Part shown: in pieces, positions 17,188-26,474 of the stretch
How the letters are laid out: each line of letters opens with the position of its first letter
How positions within the stretch are numbered: the stretch's first letter is position 1
NCBI GenBank assembly: GCA_021797915.1
Contig: JAJZYT010000002.1
Coordinates: 1-64,000 of the forward strand
DNA from: Thermoplasmata archaeon
GTDB taxonomy: Archaea > Thermoplasmatota > Thermoplasmata > Thermoplasmatales > GCA-001856825
DNA length: 64,000 nucleotides
Reading direction: 5' to 3'
The notes under the pieces: model-generated
The model's input: only the letters and a program-made list of their open reading frames with translations
Told to the model about the DNA's origin: nothing
Databases searched by the model: none
Translations under genes and position numbers: made by a program

Positions 17188-18888
17188 CAACATTTTTGCT
17201 TTTACCTTCGAGCCCCTATCCTTTGTTACCACTGTTTCCTTCGGCTCATCCGCTGCTTTGAACTTGAAGTCCAAGAGATTGTGTTTCCTGAAAACGTACA
17301 GGTGGACATCATCACCAGGTTTTTCATTCTTTAGCGAATCTACCTTTCTAGTTCCAAATTCCTTCTGAATTACCCTTGTGAATGTGTCGGTGAATTTTTG
17401 ACCGTTTACTGCAACCAGCTCGTCCCCAGTCAATACACCTGCATCATAAGCAGGGTATCCTTTGAACACGCTCTTCACGAGAATCCTGCCACCCTCAGGT
17501 GAGACAGCCAGGCCAGAAAATCCTCTCGGACCATTCTTCTTGTCAGCGTACTTGTGGCTCACCTTGTAACCCATTTCCTTCAGATACCTGTCAAATTCAA
17601 TCTCCTTGGTTGTCTCCGAAAGTCTAGTCACTAACTTCTCCGCGTCTTCTCCGATCAACCTCTTAACGTGAGATATCAGATCCTTCTTCTCTATTCCCTT
17701 GCCTGTCTTGTTGTAATCTGAGAAGAGGCCCCTGAATGCATCGTCCAACGACTTCTTTCCTCCGGTAGCCTTTATTATTTCAGAATTCAGTGCGAAAGCA
17801 ATGAGCTCACCCTTGAGGTAATACGATATATAGCTGTTGAATACATTTCCATCCGGCTTGTATAACTTTATCCAGGTGTTAAATGATGATGCATCAGCTG
17901 GCAGAGCGTGTCCTGGAATGAGTGTATAGAAGTCGATGCTACTTGTGAGGTGCTTCATGTATTCATCTTCCTTCACGATGCCTGCTCTCCACAGGATGAC
18001 CCATTCATAATAGGATGTGAAACCCTCGCTCAACCATAACAGATTGGTATAGACTTCCTTCGTGTAGTCGAAAGGTCCCAGTTCTTTGGGTCTAATCCTT
18101 TTGACGTTCCACGTGTGAAAAAATTCGTGTGAAACTGTTGTCAGGAAAATCTTGTAATCGAAATCATCAATTAGCTTGTATTCTGGCATCAGGATTGCTG
18201 TGCTGTTCTTGTGCTCCAGTCCTCCATAGTACTCGTCAGGGACCGTTATGATTAAGAATACGTAGTTGTCGTATGGAAGTTTTCCAAACATTTTCCCCTC
18301 CTCTTCCACTATCTTCTTGAAGTCCTGGGTTATGGATTCCTTATCTCGTACCATTCTCCCCTGCCAAGCTATGATGTGTCTCTTGTTCATGACTGTGAAT
18401 TCAGCTACCTGTAAGTCTCCGATCAAGATCGGGCAGTCTGCAAGATGGTCGTAGTCGTTCGCAACGAATAGGTTCTTCTTTTGGGGCATTCCCGTGGCTA
18501 TCTTCCACTTTCCTAGATCCTTGAACTTGACTAAGTACTCAGAGTCTTTCTTCCCTTCCGGGTAAAAGAATAGGGTCGCTCCGTTGATCAGGACAAAAGA
18601 CCTGTCAGAGTAAGAAGTGTCGACAGTCAGTTCATCGCAGTAAACCTCATAATCCACAGATGCAGATGGCCCCCTTGATTCTATTTTCCACCTGTTCTTG
18701 GAGACCTGTTCAACCCTTCCTTTGGACACTAAATTGCTTACGTGTCTCGAAAAGTCTCTGACCAAATACGAGCCCGGTGTCCAGACTGGCATGACTATTT
18801 CGTCCTTTCCAGAAGAGGGAAATTCCATGTGCACTTTCAGTATTCCAGAGTGAGATTCAGACAGATCAACAGTGAACTGTACCGACAT
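17179..18888 (-). CDS. M61-family aminopeptidase with PDZ domain
   Basis: The protein of about 569 residues has an N-terminal all-beta domain and a gluzincin catalytic domain with HEFFH followed about 35 residues later by the third ligand in WLSEGFTSYYE. A C-terminal PDZ domain includes the GxxAYDAGVLTGDELVAVNG region (about residues 480-510). M61 members (glycyl aminopeptidases, acidic-leaning exopeptidases) are soluble; no signal peptide is seen. ATG 18886-18888 is preferred over the in-frame TTG three codons earlier. It probably contributes to peptide catabolism, which suits the peptide transporter at 36.7-44.7 kb. Confidence 0.9.
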   Translation of the reverse strand: MSVQFTVDLSESHSGILKVHMEFPSSGKDEIVMPVWTPGSYLVRDFSRHVSNLVSKGRVEQVSKNRWKIESRGPSASVDYEVYCDELTVDTSYSDRSFVLINGATLFFYPEGKKDSEYLVKFKDLGKWKIATGMPQKKNLFVANDYDHLADCPILIGDLQVAEFTVMNKRHIIAWQGRMVRDKESITQDFKKIVEEEGKMFGKLPYDNYVFLIITVPDEYYGGLEHKNSTAILMPEYKLIDDFDYKIFLTTVSHEFFHTWNVKRIRPKELGPFDYTKEVYTNLLWLSEGFTSYYEWVILWRAGIVKEDEYMKHLTSSIDFYTLIPGHALPADASSFNTWIKLYKPDGNVFNSYISYYLKGELIAFALNSEIIKATGGKKSLDDAFRGLFSDYNKTGKGIEKKDLISHVKRLIGEDAEKLVTRLSETTKEIEFDRYLKEMGYKVSHKYADKKNGPRGFSGLAVSPEGGRILVKSVFKGYPAYDAGVLTGDELVAVNGQKFTDTFTRVIQKEFGTRKVDSLKNEKPGDDVHLYVFRKHNLLDFKFKAADEPKETVVTKDRGSKVKAKMLSG

Positions 18889-19097
18889 AACTGACAATCT
18901 CCCAATACAAAAAAAAGGTTGTGGCTATTCCCGGTAGGAACCAAGTCGCTTAAAATGCATACGAAAAAACTTTAATTGGCTCAAATTTGAGTTCTCGAAA
19001 TCGCAATGGATACAACGAGTTGGCTTCCAGATTTGAACACTCGTCTAACAATATTCATTCTACCTCAGATGGGGACGAATGGTTGGGAGGAATTTGC

Positions 19098-20348
19098 TTG
19101 AGTGGGAAAACGGTCCAAACGTCCTTGACCAATCTTAGGAAACTCATAGTGCACAAACAGCGCCTCACCGGTAAGTTTCCTACCGGTGGAACCAAAGAGG
19201 ACATCCTGTCAGTTATGAGAGATGTTGCCTATATCCAATGGGACCCGATAAACGTCGTTGCTCCCGCTCACATTATTTCTTTGTGGTCCAGAATAGGAAA
19301 GTTCAATCCCTCCGATTTGGAGAAGCTCTTGTGGGAAGATAGAAGGGTGTTTGAACACTATACTCCGGTATTGATGTTGATGCTGACCGAAGAGTATCCT
19401 ATTTTCTATTCCCTCATGAAGAGGTATCCAAAATCTCTCCGTGGAACATGGGGTTCCCACTCCGAACATGCACAGAAGTTCCTTTCGGAAAATCATGATC
19501 TACAGAAAAGGGTTCTGAAAGAATTGAAGGATGGACCTTTGCGTCTTGATCAGTTGATGGATTACACTCCGTCGAATAGGAGTGCTGACGGTTGGAGCTC
19601 AGACAGCAAGGTCTCAAACATGATGTTCCATCTTCACATGCTGGGGAAAGTGATGATAGTTGGACACCACAAGAATCAGAATGTATGGGGGCTTTCTGAC
19701 GATTTCCTTCCAGAATGGGTCGAAAGGAAACTTCTGACAGAAAACGCAGCAGATAGGGCCGCTGCTACACGGGCTCTGAAGGCTATGGGTCCTGCAACAC
19801 TGGGTGAAATAAATTATTACTTTGTCAGGGGACGCTACCACGATCTCAAGAGAGCTCTATCTGGACTGGAGAAAGAGAAGGAGATTACACGGCTCAGGAT
19901 CGAAGATATAGGAAGAAAGGAGGAGCGATACATTCTGTCTAAAGATATTCCACTTCTGGAATCGATGGATGACATTGATTTTGTGCCGAGGGTATCACTA
20001 CTCTCTCCATTCGACAACATGATTTCTGGAAGGAACAGAACGAGTCGCGTTTTTGGTTTCGAGTACATCCTCGAACAATTCGTGCCCAGGGAGAAGCGTA
20101 GGTATGGAACATATGTACTTCCCATATTGTGGGGAGAGAGGCTCATTGGCAGGATAGACCCTAGAATGGACAGAGAAGAAAAGATTCTCAAAATAAATGC
20201 TGTACACAAAGAACCTGGAGCGGATATTCCTGCCGAAGCTATTGAAGAGATTGGAACCAGAATCGAAGAGCTGGGTCGTTTCCTGGGAGCGGACGAAGTG
20301 AAATATACCTCCATAATTCCCCCTCAGTGGAGAGGTCGACTCAACTAG
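19098..20348 (+). CDS. AlkZ/YcaQ-like winged-helix DNA glycosylase (HTH_42)
   Basis: The HTH_42 superfamily comprises monofunctional DNA glycosylases such as AlkZ and YcaQ/AlkX that unhook interstrand crosslinks or remove alkylated bases. The protein has tandem winged-helix units and a C-terminal beta region with RLIGRIDPRMDRE. The family QxD/QxQ catalytic motif is present as QWD (residues 47-49 from this start). I favour TTG 19098 because GGGAGG lies 7 nt upstream and the motif then falls near its usual position; an in-frame TTG at 18987 would add 37 residues of non-family sequence. A second repair gene (UDGb) is 2 kb away. Confidence 0.8.
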   Translation: MSGKTVQTSLTNLRKLIVHKQRLTGKFPTGGTKEDILSVMRDVAYIQWDPINVVAPAHIISLWSRIGKFNPSDLEKLLWEDRRVFEHYTPVLMLMLTEEYPIFYSLMKRYPKSLRGTWGSHSEHAQKFLSENHDLQKRVLKELKDGPLRLDQLMDYTPSNRSADGWSSDSKVSNMMFHLHMLGKVMIVGHHKNQNVWGLSDDFLPEWVERKLLTENAADRAAATRALKAMGPATLGEINYYFVRGRYHDLKRALSGLEKEKEITRLRIEDIGRKEERYILSKDIPLLESMDDIDFVPRVSLLSPFDNMISGRNRTSRVFGFEYILEQFVPREKRRYGTYVLPILWGERLIGRIDPRMDREEKILKINAVHKEPGADIPAEAIEEIGTRIEELGRFLGADEVKYTSIIPPQWRGRLN

Positions 20349-20400
20349 AAGCCTTCTGTGCCGCCTGGAATAGTCTGAATTGTGCAGTTCCGTTTGAATA

Positions 20401-21330
20401 CTAGGCTTTGCTCTCTTCCATCACCCTAGAGTTGTGTGCATCTATGAGGAGAAAGATGGATTCGTCCTTGTGTTCAAACTGAAGCGACCACACTGGAATG
20501 TGGACGAGGTACATGTCGGCAATGTCCACGTTCACGTTCGCTGAAAGGAAACCATGAACATTTCTCTGAAGCCTCCTGATCTCCCACTGCTGAATTCTGA
20601 GCTTTCCCTCCATTCTTGCTTTTTCTTCCCCCATCGTTCCGTTCAAAAGCTTTATTGGCCCGCTCACGTCGTCCTGTCCTATCGGTCTCTTGTCGGAGAG
20701 ATTGAAAACATAATCAGGTGGTTGGTACTGGTTCATGTTCTCTATTGCAATTACTGGATAATTCACCTCGTTTACATCGTTTCCTGATTCCACAATAGTC
20801 TGGACATTAATCGTTGGGCCACCAAAACCACCTCTTCCCCCCATTCCAGCTCCAACAAATCCTCCGGGACTGACCTGCTCCTTCTTGAACTGATACTGTG
20901 CGGAGTATCCTGCGTCCATTATCCAGTAAGGCAGGTAGTTAAGATCCGACTTCTTGAGTGTGCTCTTCTCGAACAGATGCCTGTGAAATATGCTATTGTC
21001 CAGAAATGCCTTTGCCACTAACTCAGCCTGGTCCTTCATCTGGACTTTGATGTCGAGAATGTAGTGTTTTTCGACTTTTGTCCAACCCAGTGACCCCAAA
21101 GAAATTGAGGTGCCGCAATATGTACAGACAACCATTGCCTCTCCGGGTGCAGGGTTGAGCGGCGCTCCGCAATTAGGACATTTCATGTCCTTCAGGACTG
21201 CCTGCTGGTCCTGGGAACTGTTCCCTCCCTGTTTTGTAGTTTGAGACTGACTCCCCTGCTGAGGCGCTCCACATTTAGGACAAAAGTCCGAATCATCTGG
21301 AATAGATGCGCCGCATTTCTTGCAGTACAT
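20401..21330 (-). CDS. Double zinc-ribbon protein (YdjG-like), partner of SPFH protein
   Basis: The 309-residue protein begins with a short zinc ribbon (CKKCGA...CPKCGA, residues 3-22) and, after a Gln/Ser linker, a second ribbon (CPNCGAPL...CTYCGT, about 50-75). The remainder is a soluble alpha/beta domain with LPYWIMDAGY and a C-terminal HIPVWSLQFEHKDESIF element resembling the bacterial zinc-ribbon proteins encoded beside SPFH genes (Bacillus YdjG type, from memory). A Gly/Phe-rich loop lies near residues 165-180. No TM helix is visible, unlike YdjG. The gene follows the SPFH gene by 1 bp. Function is unproven. Confidence 0.7.
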   Translation of the reverse strand: MYCKKCGASIPDDSDFCPKCGAPQQGSQSQTTKQGGNSSQDQQAVLKDMKCPNCGAPLNPAPGEAMVVCTYCGTSISLGSLGWTKVEKHYILDIKVQMKDQAELVAKAFLDNSIFHRHLFEKSTLKKSDLNYLPYWIMDAGYSAQYQFKKEQVSPGGFVGAGMGGRGGFGGPTINVQTIVESGNDVNEVNYPVIAIENMNQYQPPDYVFNLSDKRPIGQDDVSGPIKLLNGTMGEEKARMEGKLRIQQWEIRRLQRNVHGFLSANVNVDIADMYLVHIPVWSLQFEHKDESIFLLIDAHNSRVMEESKA

Positions 21331-21331
21331 T

Positions 21332-22489
21332 TCAGTTCACCTTCTCGCCACAATTCGGACAGAACTTTGCTCCTGGCTGTACTTCCGTCCCACACTTCGG
21401 ACATTTGGTCGTGATGGATTTCCCACACTCTGGACAGAACTTTGATGTCTTTGGTATGTTCTTGCCACAGTAAGGACATTTCATCTGCTCTTCAGATGAA
21501 AAATCATATCCACACGATGGGCAGAACTTTACGTTCTCGTCCACGTCGGTTTGACATTTGGGGCACTTCTTCACTCTCTTTTCTGCAGGAGGCTGCTGTT
21601 GGTTCATCCCCTGAGCTATGTTTGATGACATTGGATATGCCATTCCTGCTCCAGCTCCCAACCCCATTCCGAGACCTATTCCTGCTCCAGCAGTTCCACC
21701 AGGGTTCTTCGCTGCATCCACCATGGCCTGACCAGCCTGGAACTGCAGATAGTTCGCACCCACTGCCTTCATGCTCGAACGGGTATCTATTGCCTTCTGG
21801 ACCTCATCCGGAAGCGATATCGTCAATCCGGAAATCTTGTTTAACTCTATTCCGTATTGATCGAAAGCAGCCTTTGCGCCAGCCAAAACAGCTTCCTCTG
21901 TGTTCATCAAGTTGGATGGGAGATCGAGCACCGATATTCCCTGGTCTTTCATCTTTCCAAGCACGTTGTAGATAAGCATTACGACCTGGTCCCTTATCCT
22001 GTCTTCCACCTGTGCAGTAGTCTCGACATTGAAAGTACCCACAAACTGATTTATGAATATTGAAGGGTCCGAAATCCGGTACCTCATATCACCAAAGAGC
22101 CTGAGCATGACGATATCGAAGTCCTTGTCCCTGAATGCGTAAGGTTCCTTGGATCCAAATTTTCCGTCGATGATCCTTCTCTGCAGGTAATACACGTAGG
22201 CCTGCTGCTGGATACCGGTCAATAGTTTTACGAGACCCCCAATGATTGGTGCGTTGAGATCGGTCAGTGCATATCTTCCAGGCTTGTCGATATAGAATAT
22301 TGCCTTTCCATCCCTGAAAAAAACAGCCGTTTCGTCTTCCCTGACGACTGCATTGTCGTTCAACTTGATCAGTCTGGGAACCTTCCACATTATGTTTCCT
22401 TCTTTGAACTGATCCTCCCATTCAAAAGTAGTCGAACCAAATGCGCTTCCACCACTTGGTGGTACTCCACCCCTCTTTCCAAATGGCAT
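21332..22489 (-). CDS. SPFH-domain protein with three C-terminal zinc ribbons (YdjI-like)
   Basis: Residues about 25-240 form an SPFH/virion-core-type domain (FEWEDQFKEGNIMWKVP, DETAVFFRDGKA, DFDIVMLRLFGDMRYRISDP). A Gly/Ala/Met-rich linker (about 260-310) follows, then three consecutive zinc ribbons, each CPxCxx-FCPxCG, to the end. There is no TM segment. SPFH proteins scaffold membrane microdomains, and bacterial YdjI acts in a membrane-stress complex; a comparable role here is inference. The gene abuts its upstream and downstream neighbours with 0 and 1 bp between them, so the three form one operon. Confidence 0.82.
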   Translation of the reverse strand: MPFGKRGGVPPSGGSAFGSTTFEWEDQFKEGNIMWKVPRLIKLNDNAVVREDETAVFFRDGKAIFYIDKPGRYALTDLNAPIIGGLVKLLTGIQQQAYVYYLQRRIIDGKFGSKEPYAFRDKDFDIVMLRLFGDMRYRISDPSIFINQFVGTFNVETTAQVEDRIRDQVVMLIYNVLGKMKDQGISVLDLPSNLMNTEEAVLAGAKAAFDQYGIELNKISGLTISLPDEVQKAIDTRSSMKAVGANYLQFQAGQAMVDAAKNPGGTAGAGIGLGMGLGAGAGMAYPMSSNIAQGMNQQQPPAEKRVKKCPKCQTDVDENVKFCPSCGYDFSSEEQMKCPYCGKNIPKTSKFCPECGKSITTKCPKCGTEVQPGAKFCPNCGEKVN

Positions 22490-23011
22490 TTAGACTCCCC
22501 CATAGAGAAGCGTTTCCCTGCTGCTGTTCAGATCTGAAATTGCCGAAATGATGTTGTTGATTCCCGCAATCCCGTCTTGATTGACATTTCCAGATGAGCA
22601 ATTCTGCACGAACGAGTTCACTCCCTTCTGAAGATTCTGTATCTGGTCGAATATCTGCATATCCAGATCATACAGTGCTGAAATCTTCTTTGCATCCACC
22701 TTGATTGGTGCGGATATTCCAGAATACCCTGCCCCATGGTGTTTGACAGCCTCTGCGACAGTCTGGATCCTGGACCTGAGGACCCCAATCGGCTCGAGTC
22801 CCTTGAACTGGCCGCTGCTAACGAGTGAACCTTCGCCAGTTTTCAGATTCGATATAACGTCCAGCATTTTCTTGTACAATTCGTCCTTCAAAATAATATC
22901 AGCATCACGCAAGTCTTCGTTTATCCTATACCCGTGGTAGCCAGGGAATATGAGTTGGATCTTTTTGATTACTCCTCTGTCCTCTACGACCTGATCCCTT
23001 AAGTCGGTCAT
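22490..23011 (-). CDS. Helical protein, first gene of the SPFH cassette
   Basis: The 173-residue protein is mainly alpha-helical, with no TM segment and only one cysteine. The segment HHGAGYSGISAPIKV (about residues 90-104) followed by an LYDLDMQIFDQI helix resembles uncharacterised proteins that I recall next to bacterial SPFH (YdjI) genes; this match is from memory and unverified. It is directly followed by the SPFH gene, with its TAA adjacent to the next ATG. A scaffold or adaptor role is possible, but nothing in the sequence shows an enzymatic activity. Confidence 0.65.
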   Translation of the reverse strand: MTDLRDQVVEDRGVIKKIQLIFPGYHGYRINEDLRDADIILKDELYKKMLDVISNLKTGEGSLVSSGQFKGLEPIGVLRSRIQTVAEAVKHHGAGYSGISAPIKVDAKKISALYDLDMQIFDQIQNLQKGVNSFVQNCSSGNVNQDGIAGINNIISAISDLNSSRETLLYGGV

Positions 23012-23197
23012 GGAGCGTTGATAAAAAACGAAGTCAAAATACTTTCCACTATTGTCTTTTCCTAGCCCCCGTGTTCTGATGAAACTCGGAAACCCTGAAT
23101 TCTGAAAATTCGCATTGTATAAATGTTAAATTCGTCTAAAATCCCGTACAGTAGGCAGTCCAGACAACTGTTAATATCTTGAGTGCGATTCTGAAAC

Positions 23198-24532
23198 ATG
23201 AGAAATGAGGGGGAAACTGGTGGTAAGAAATTTTCCGAACTTGCCATTAAGTACTCCAAGGAATATCAAGGGAAGATTCAGACCATGCTCAAGGTACCGG
23301 TCAGAAGTCTGGAGGACTTCTCGGTGTGGTACACTCCTGGAGTAGCAGCAGTTTCACTTGAGATCGCTAAGGACAAGGAATTGTCATTTGACATGACATG
23401 GAGATGGAACACCGTTGCGATTGTCACAGATGGAACAAGGGTCCTCGGACTTGGAAACGTTGGACCGGAAGCTTCATTGCCCGTGATGGAGGGTAAGGGA
23501 CTTATCTTTAAGTACCTGGGTGGGGTCGATGCAATACCGATTCCTATAAACGTTCATGAAAAGGAACAAATTGCCAGCATCGTAAAGGCAATTGAACCTG
23601 CCTTTGGAGGGATAAACCTAGAGGACATAGAATCGCCGAAGTGTTTCTACCTGCTAGAAACGCTCAGAAACGAGATGAACATACCCGTCTGGCATGATGA
23701 CCAGCTTGGAACTGCGGGAGCGACACTTGCAGGGCTGCTCAACGCTCTCAAGCTGACGGGAAGAAACGAGAGAGACACCAAGATAGTCGTCGTGGGATCT
23801 GGCGCCGCAAACATCGCTACGATCAAGTTATTCGACTCAGCGGGATTCGATATTGGAAACATCACTGCGGTCGATTCGCATGGGGTTCTGCACCCGGAGA
23901 GGGAGGATATGGATGTTTTGATGAAAGATAATCCTTGGAAATACGACCTCGGAATCAGGACAAACAGAAAGAGGATCACAGGAGACGTCCAGAACGCGCT
24001 TGAAGGTGCGGATGTTTTGATAGCGGCATCGAAACCGGGACCTGGTACCATAAAGGGCGAGTGGATCAAGAAGATGGAAAGGAGGGCAATTGTGTTCGCA
24101 CTTGCAAACCCAGTGCCTGAAATATGGCCTAGCGAAGCGAAGGAGAATGGCGCAGAGATCGTTGGAACCGGAAGGTCGGATTTTCCAAACCAAGTCAACA
24201 ATAGTCTGGTATTTCCTGGAGTTTTCAGGGGAGCGCTGGATGCCAGGGTCAGGAAGATTAGTGAACCTATGATCGTCAGGGCTTCAAGAGAGCTAGCTCT
24301 GTTTGCAGAGGAGAAAGGACTCACGGAAGACTACATCCTTCCCACAATGCAAGAATGGGAAGTGTTTCCAAGGATCGCGGCTGCAATAGCAGAAGAAGGC
24401 GTCAAAGAGAATCTGGCGAGAGTAAAAATGAGCAAGAAGGAATACTACGAACGGGCTAAGAAAATTATCTCAAGCAACAGGGAAATGATAGAAAAAATGA
24501 TGGATGAGAATCTTATAAAGAAGGTGAAATGA
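23198..24532 (+). CDS. Malic enzyme (oxaloacetate-decarboxylating malate dehydrogenase)
   Basis: The enzyme oxidatively decarboxylates malate to pyruvate with NAD(P). The 444-residue protein has YTPGVAAVSLEI with the catalytic tyrosine, the metal site WHDDQLGTAGATLAGLLNAL, and the Rossmann motif VVGSGAANIA. It is the short bacterial/archaeal form without a phosphotransacetylase domain. A TATA box (TTAATATC, about 23171-23178) lies 25 bp before ATG 23198. The downstream acetyltransferase gene overlaps its stop by 4 bp. Confidence 0.93.
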   Translation: MRNEGETGGKKFSELAIKYSKEYQGKIQTMLKVPVRSLEDFSVWYTPGVAAVSLEIAKDKELSFDMTWRWNTVAIVTDGTRVLGLGNVGPEASLPVMEGKGLIFKYLGGVDAIPIPINVHEKEQIASIVKAIEPAFGGINLEDIESPKCFYLLETLRNEMNIPVWHDDQLGTAGATLAGLLNALKLTGRNERDTKIVVVGSGAANIATIKLFDSAGFDIGNITAVDSHGVLHPEREDMDVLMKDNPWKYDLGIRTNRKRITGDVQNALEGADVLIAASKPGPGTIKGEWIKKMERRAIVFALANPVPEIWPSEAKENGAEIVGTGRSDFPNQVNNSLVFPGVFRGALDARVRKISEPMIVRASRELALFAEEKGLTEDYILPTMQEWEVFPRIAAAIAEEGVKENLARVKMSKKEYYERAKKIISSNREMIEKMMDENLIKKVK

Positions 24533-25005
24533 ACATGGAAGAAATCAAAATCAGGGACCTAAAAAGAGAAGATCTCAAGGATGCGACAAACCTGGTAATG
24601 AGATTAAAGAAGTTCAACTCGGAGCACGACCCACTTTTCAACGTTTCTCCGGACCTTGAAAAGAATGTAACCGCATATCTCGAGAGCGCGATCAAGCTTG
24701 AGACCAGGGACGTGCTTGTCGCAGATTACAATGGAAAGATTGTTGGGGCGATAATGGGAGAAATCATAGACAGACCCTTCTACATCCCAGACAAGGAACT
24801 GAGGATAACCGAGATTTATCTCCTGCCAGAATTCAGGAAGGGCGGACTTGGCAGGAAGTTGCTGGATGCCTTGGTTGTGAGGGAGAAGGGGAAGGGATGC
24901 GGCATGATCACAGTAGAATTCCCAACTGAGAACCTGCTTGGACACAAGTTCTATACTAGCCTTGGAATGAGAGGAATCCAGTCGATATATGGGAAAAAGT
25001 TATAG
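24529..25005 (+). CDS. GNAT-family N-acetyltransferase
   Basis: The 158-residue protein has the GNAT core: VADYNGKIVGAIMGEI (beta4), ITEIYLLPEFRKGGLGRKLLDAL as the acetyl-CoA loop (R-x-x-G-x-G/A), and HKFYTSLGM near the C-terminus. The ATG at 24529 overlaps the malic enzyme stop (ATGA), indicating translational coupling. The acceptor is unknown; the coupling to malic enzyme could be regulatory or merely operonic. Confidence 0.82.
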   Translation: MNMEEIKIRDLKREDLKDATNLVMRLKKFNSEHDPLFNVSPDLEKNVTAYLESAIKLETRDVLVADYNGKIVGAIMGEIIDRPFYIPDKELRITEIYLLPEFRKGGLGRKLLDALVVREKGKGCGMITVEFPTENLLGHKFYTSLGMRGIQSIYGKKL

Positions 25006-25092
25006 GATATAACTCCACGCAGGATTGCATATCTGGATCTGCTACTCTGCCCAAATCTCACCTAGTCTGATCGAGAACCTTTATTGATCTAT

Positions 25093-25530
25093 TTACTGAA
25101 TATATTTTGACAGATATAGAGAGAACAGGAGTACAACGAATACTGTTGCTGCAATGACCACGAATGTTCTGTCCCTCTCCCTTGCATAGATCAAAACCTG
25201 AATGAAAATTCTCCCGAACGGAGAGAGTATCAACAGTAGAACTCCAAGCTGAATGATTGCAAATGACTTGAACTTGAAAACTCCGTATGTGATTGTACCC
25301 AGGTAGTGGGGAAAGACAGCAGTATTTGGTCCATATGACTGCAACAGTATATCTATTGGCACCTTCAGATAACCGGTAGAGTCTGTTGCAAGGTATGTTA
25401 TGAGACCTATCACAATCACAGATAGGGATATGATTACACTCCATATGAGATAAAACGAGAGGACCTTGGAGGATATTTTCTCCTCTTCTTCCTTTTCTTT
25501 TTCAAACAGTCTTTCTTTGCCAGTACTCAT
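25093..25530 (-). CDS. DUF1634 membrane protein
   Basis: The 145-residue protein has a charged N-terminus (Glu/Lys-rich, residues 5-20) and three hydrophobic segments at about 25-48, 90-110 and 120-140. The pattern PHYLGTITYGVFKFKSFAIIQLGVLLLILSP-like region before the third helix fits DUF1634. The gene overlaps the upstream TauE/SafE gene by 4 bp. DUF1634 genes are commonly found next to TauE/SafE permeases, supporting a shared transport function, probably as an accessory subunit. Confidence 0.78.
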   Translation of the reverse strand: MSTGKERLFEKEKEEEEKISSKVLSFYLIWSVIISLSVIVIGLITYLATDSTGYLKVPIDILLQSYGPNTAVFPHYLGTITYGVFKFKSFAIIQLGVLLLILSPFGRIFIQVLIYARERDRTFVVIAATVFVVLLFSLYLSKYIQ

Positions 25531-26417
25531 AGGTGCAACCCCATCCCGCCTATTAGCAACACCCCACTCCGCAACATTTCTATCGCAACAACGAGAATTA
25601 CCGCCGCAAACAGGATCCTTACTGTTCTACCCCTGACTTTCATAAGGAGCCGCGACCCAACTAATGCGCCGATGAGGACTCCAATTGCAACGGGGGCTGC
25701 AATATAGGGATTGACGTCGCCGTTGAAGAAATATATTCCAGCACTGGCGGCCGCTGTCATCCCGATCATGAAGTTAGAAGTCGTAGTGGATACCTTGATT
25801 GGTAGCTTCATGAAGAGATCCATGGCAATGACCTTGAAGACTCCTGAACCAATTCCGAGTAATCCCGACAGTATTCCGGCAACGAACATCATTGCTGAAC
25901 CACTCTTGACCCCCGAAACGTTGTAGTTCACTTCTTTATCCAATTCGAGATTGTGATAGTGGGATTGGAGCGACATTCTTTCGGCGATTGGGTCGTTCTT
26001 GATATTTTCCGGCTGGTTGACCTCTCCAATCTTCTTGATGAGTGGAAGGACAGAAATCAAAAGAACAATTCCAAAAATAAGGTATATTGCCGCTGGGTTT
26101 TTGATGCGCAGTCCCAAGAATGCACCAACTATTGCACCCGTAGTCGTGAACAAGACTAGGAAAGTACCCACTCTAATGTTTGAAATCTTGTCCTTCACAT
26201 ACGCAGACGCTGACCCGCTTGACGTTGCTATAACAGAAACGATGGATGCTCCTATTGCAAGATAGATGGGCACGTGAAAATAAAGAGTCAGGAATGGAAC
26301 TATTAGTACTCCTCCACCCAATCCAGCCATTGAACCTATGATGCCCGCAAAAACTGATGCAACTAATATTAAAATGAGGTACAGAACTAAATCAAACACT
26401 CGGGTTAATCCAAACAC
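25527..26417 (-). CDS. TauE/SafE-family sulfite/organosulfonate-type exporter
   Basis: The 296-residue protein has about eight TM helices in two homologous halves, with the family repeats GSMAGLGGGVLIVPFL (about residues 27-42) and GILSGLLGIGSGVFKV (about 180-195). A hydrophilic loop of about 35 residues separates the halves. TauE/SafE members move sulfite, sulfonates or other small anions; the substrate here is unknown. GTG 26417 is the annotated start, and GTG 26399 is a close alternative given a TATA-like AAATTAAT near 26429. Confidence 0.82.
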   Translation of the reverse strand: MFGLTRVFDLVLYLILILVASVFAGIIGSMAGLGGGVLIVPFLTLYFHVPIYLAIGASIVSVIATSSGSASAYVKDKISNIRVGTFLVLFTTTGAIVGAFLGLRIKNPAAIYLIFGIVLLISVLPLIKKIGEVNQPENIKNDPIAERMSLQSHYHNLELDKEVNYNVSGVKSGSAMMFVAGILSGLLGIGSGVFKVIAMDLFMKLPIKVSTTTSNFMIGMTAAASAGIYFFNGDVNPYIAAPVAIGVLIGALVGSRLLMKVRGRTVRILFAAVILVVAIEMLRSGVLLIGGMGLHL

Positions 26418-26474
26418 AACAGATTAATTTTGCTTTTCGGTATGCGAACCTTACCGAATAAATTTCCCCGCATC

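Noticed and set aside
18987-19097. Upstream TTG start of the AlkZ/YcaQ-like gene
   Set aside because: It adds 37 residues without family resemblance; TTG 19098 has a GGGAGG site and places the QWD motif at the usual distance. The choice is not certain.
23647-24324. 225-codon open frame antisense to malic enzyme
   Set aside because: Its sequence is Ser/Pro/Leu-rich without domain features and mirrors the codon usage of the sense gene; the plus-strand protein is a clear malic enzyme.
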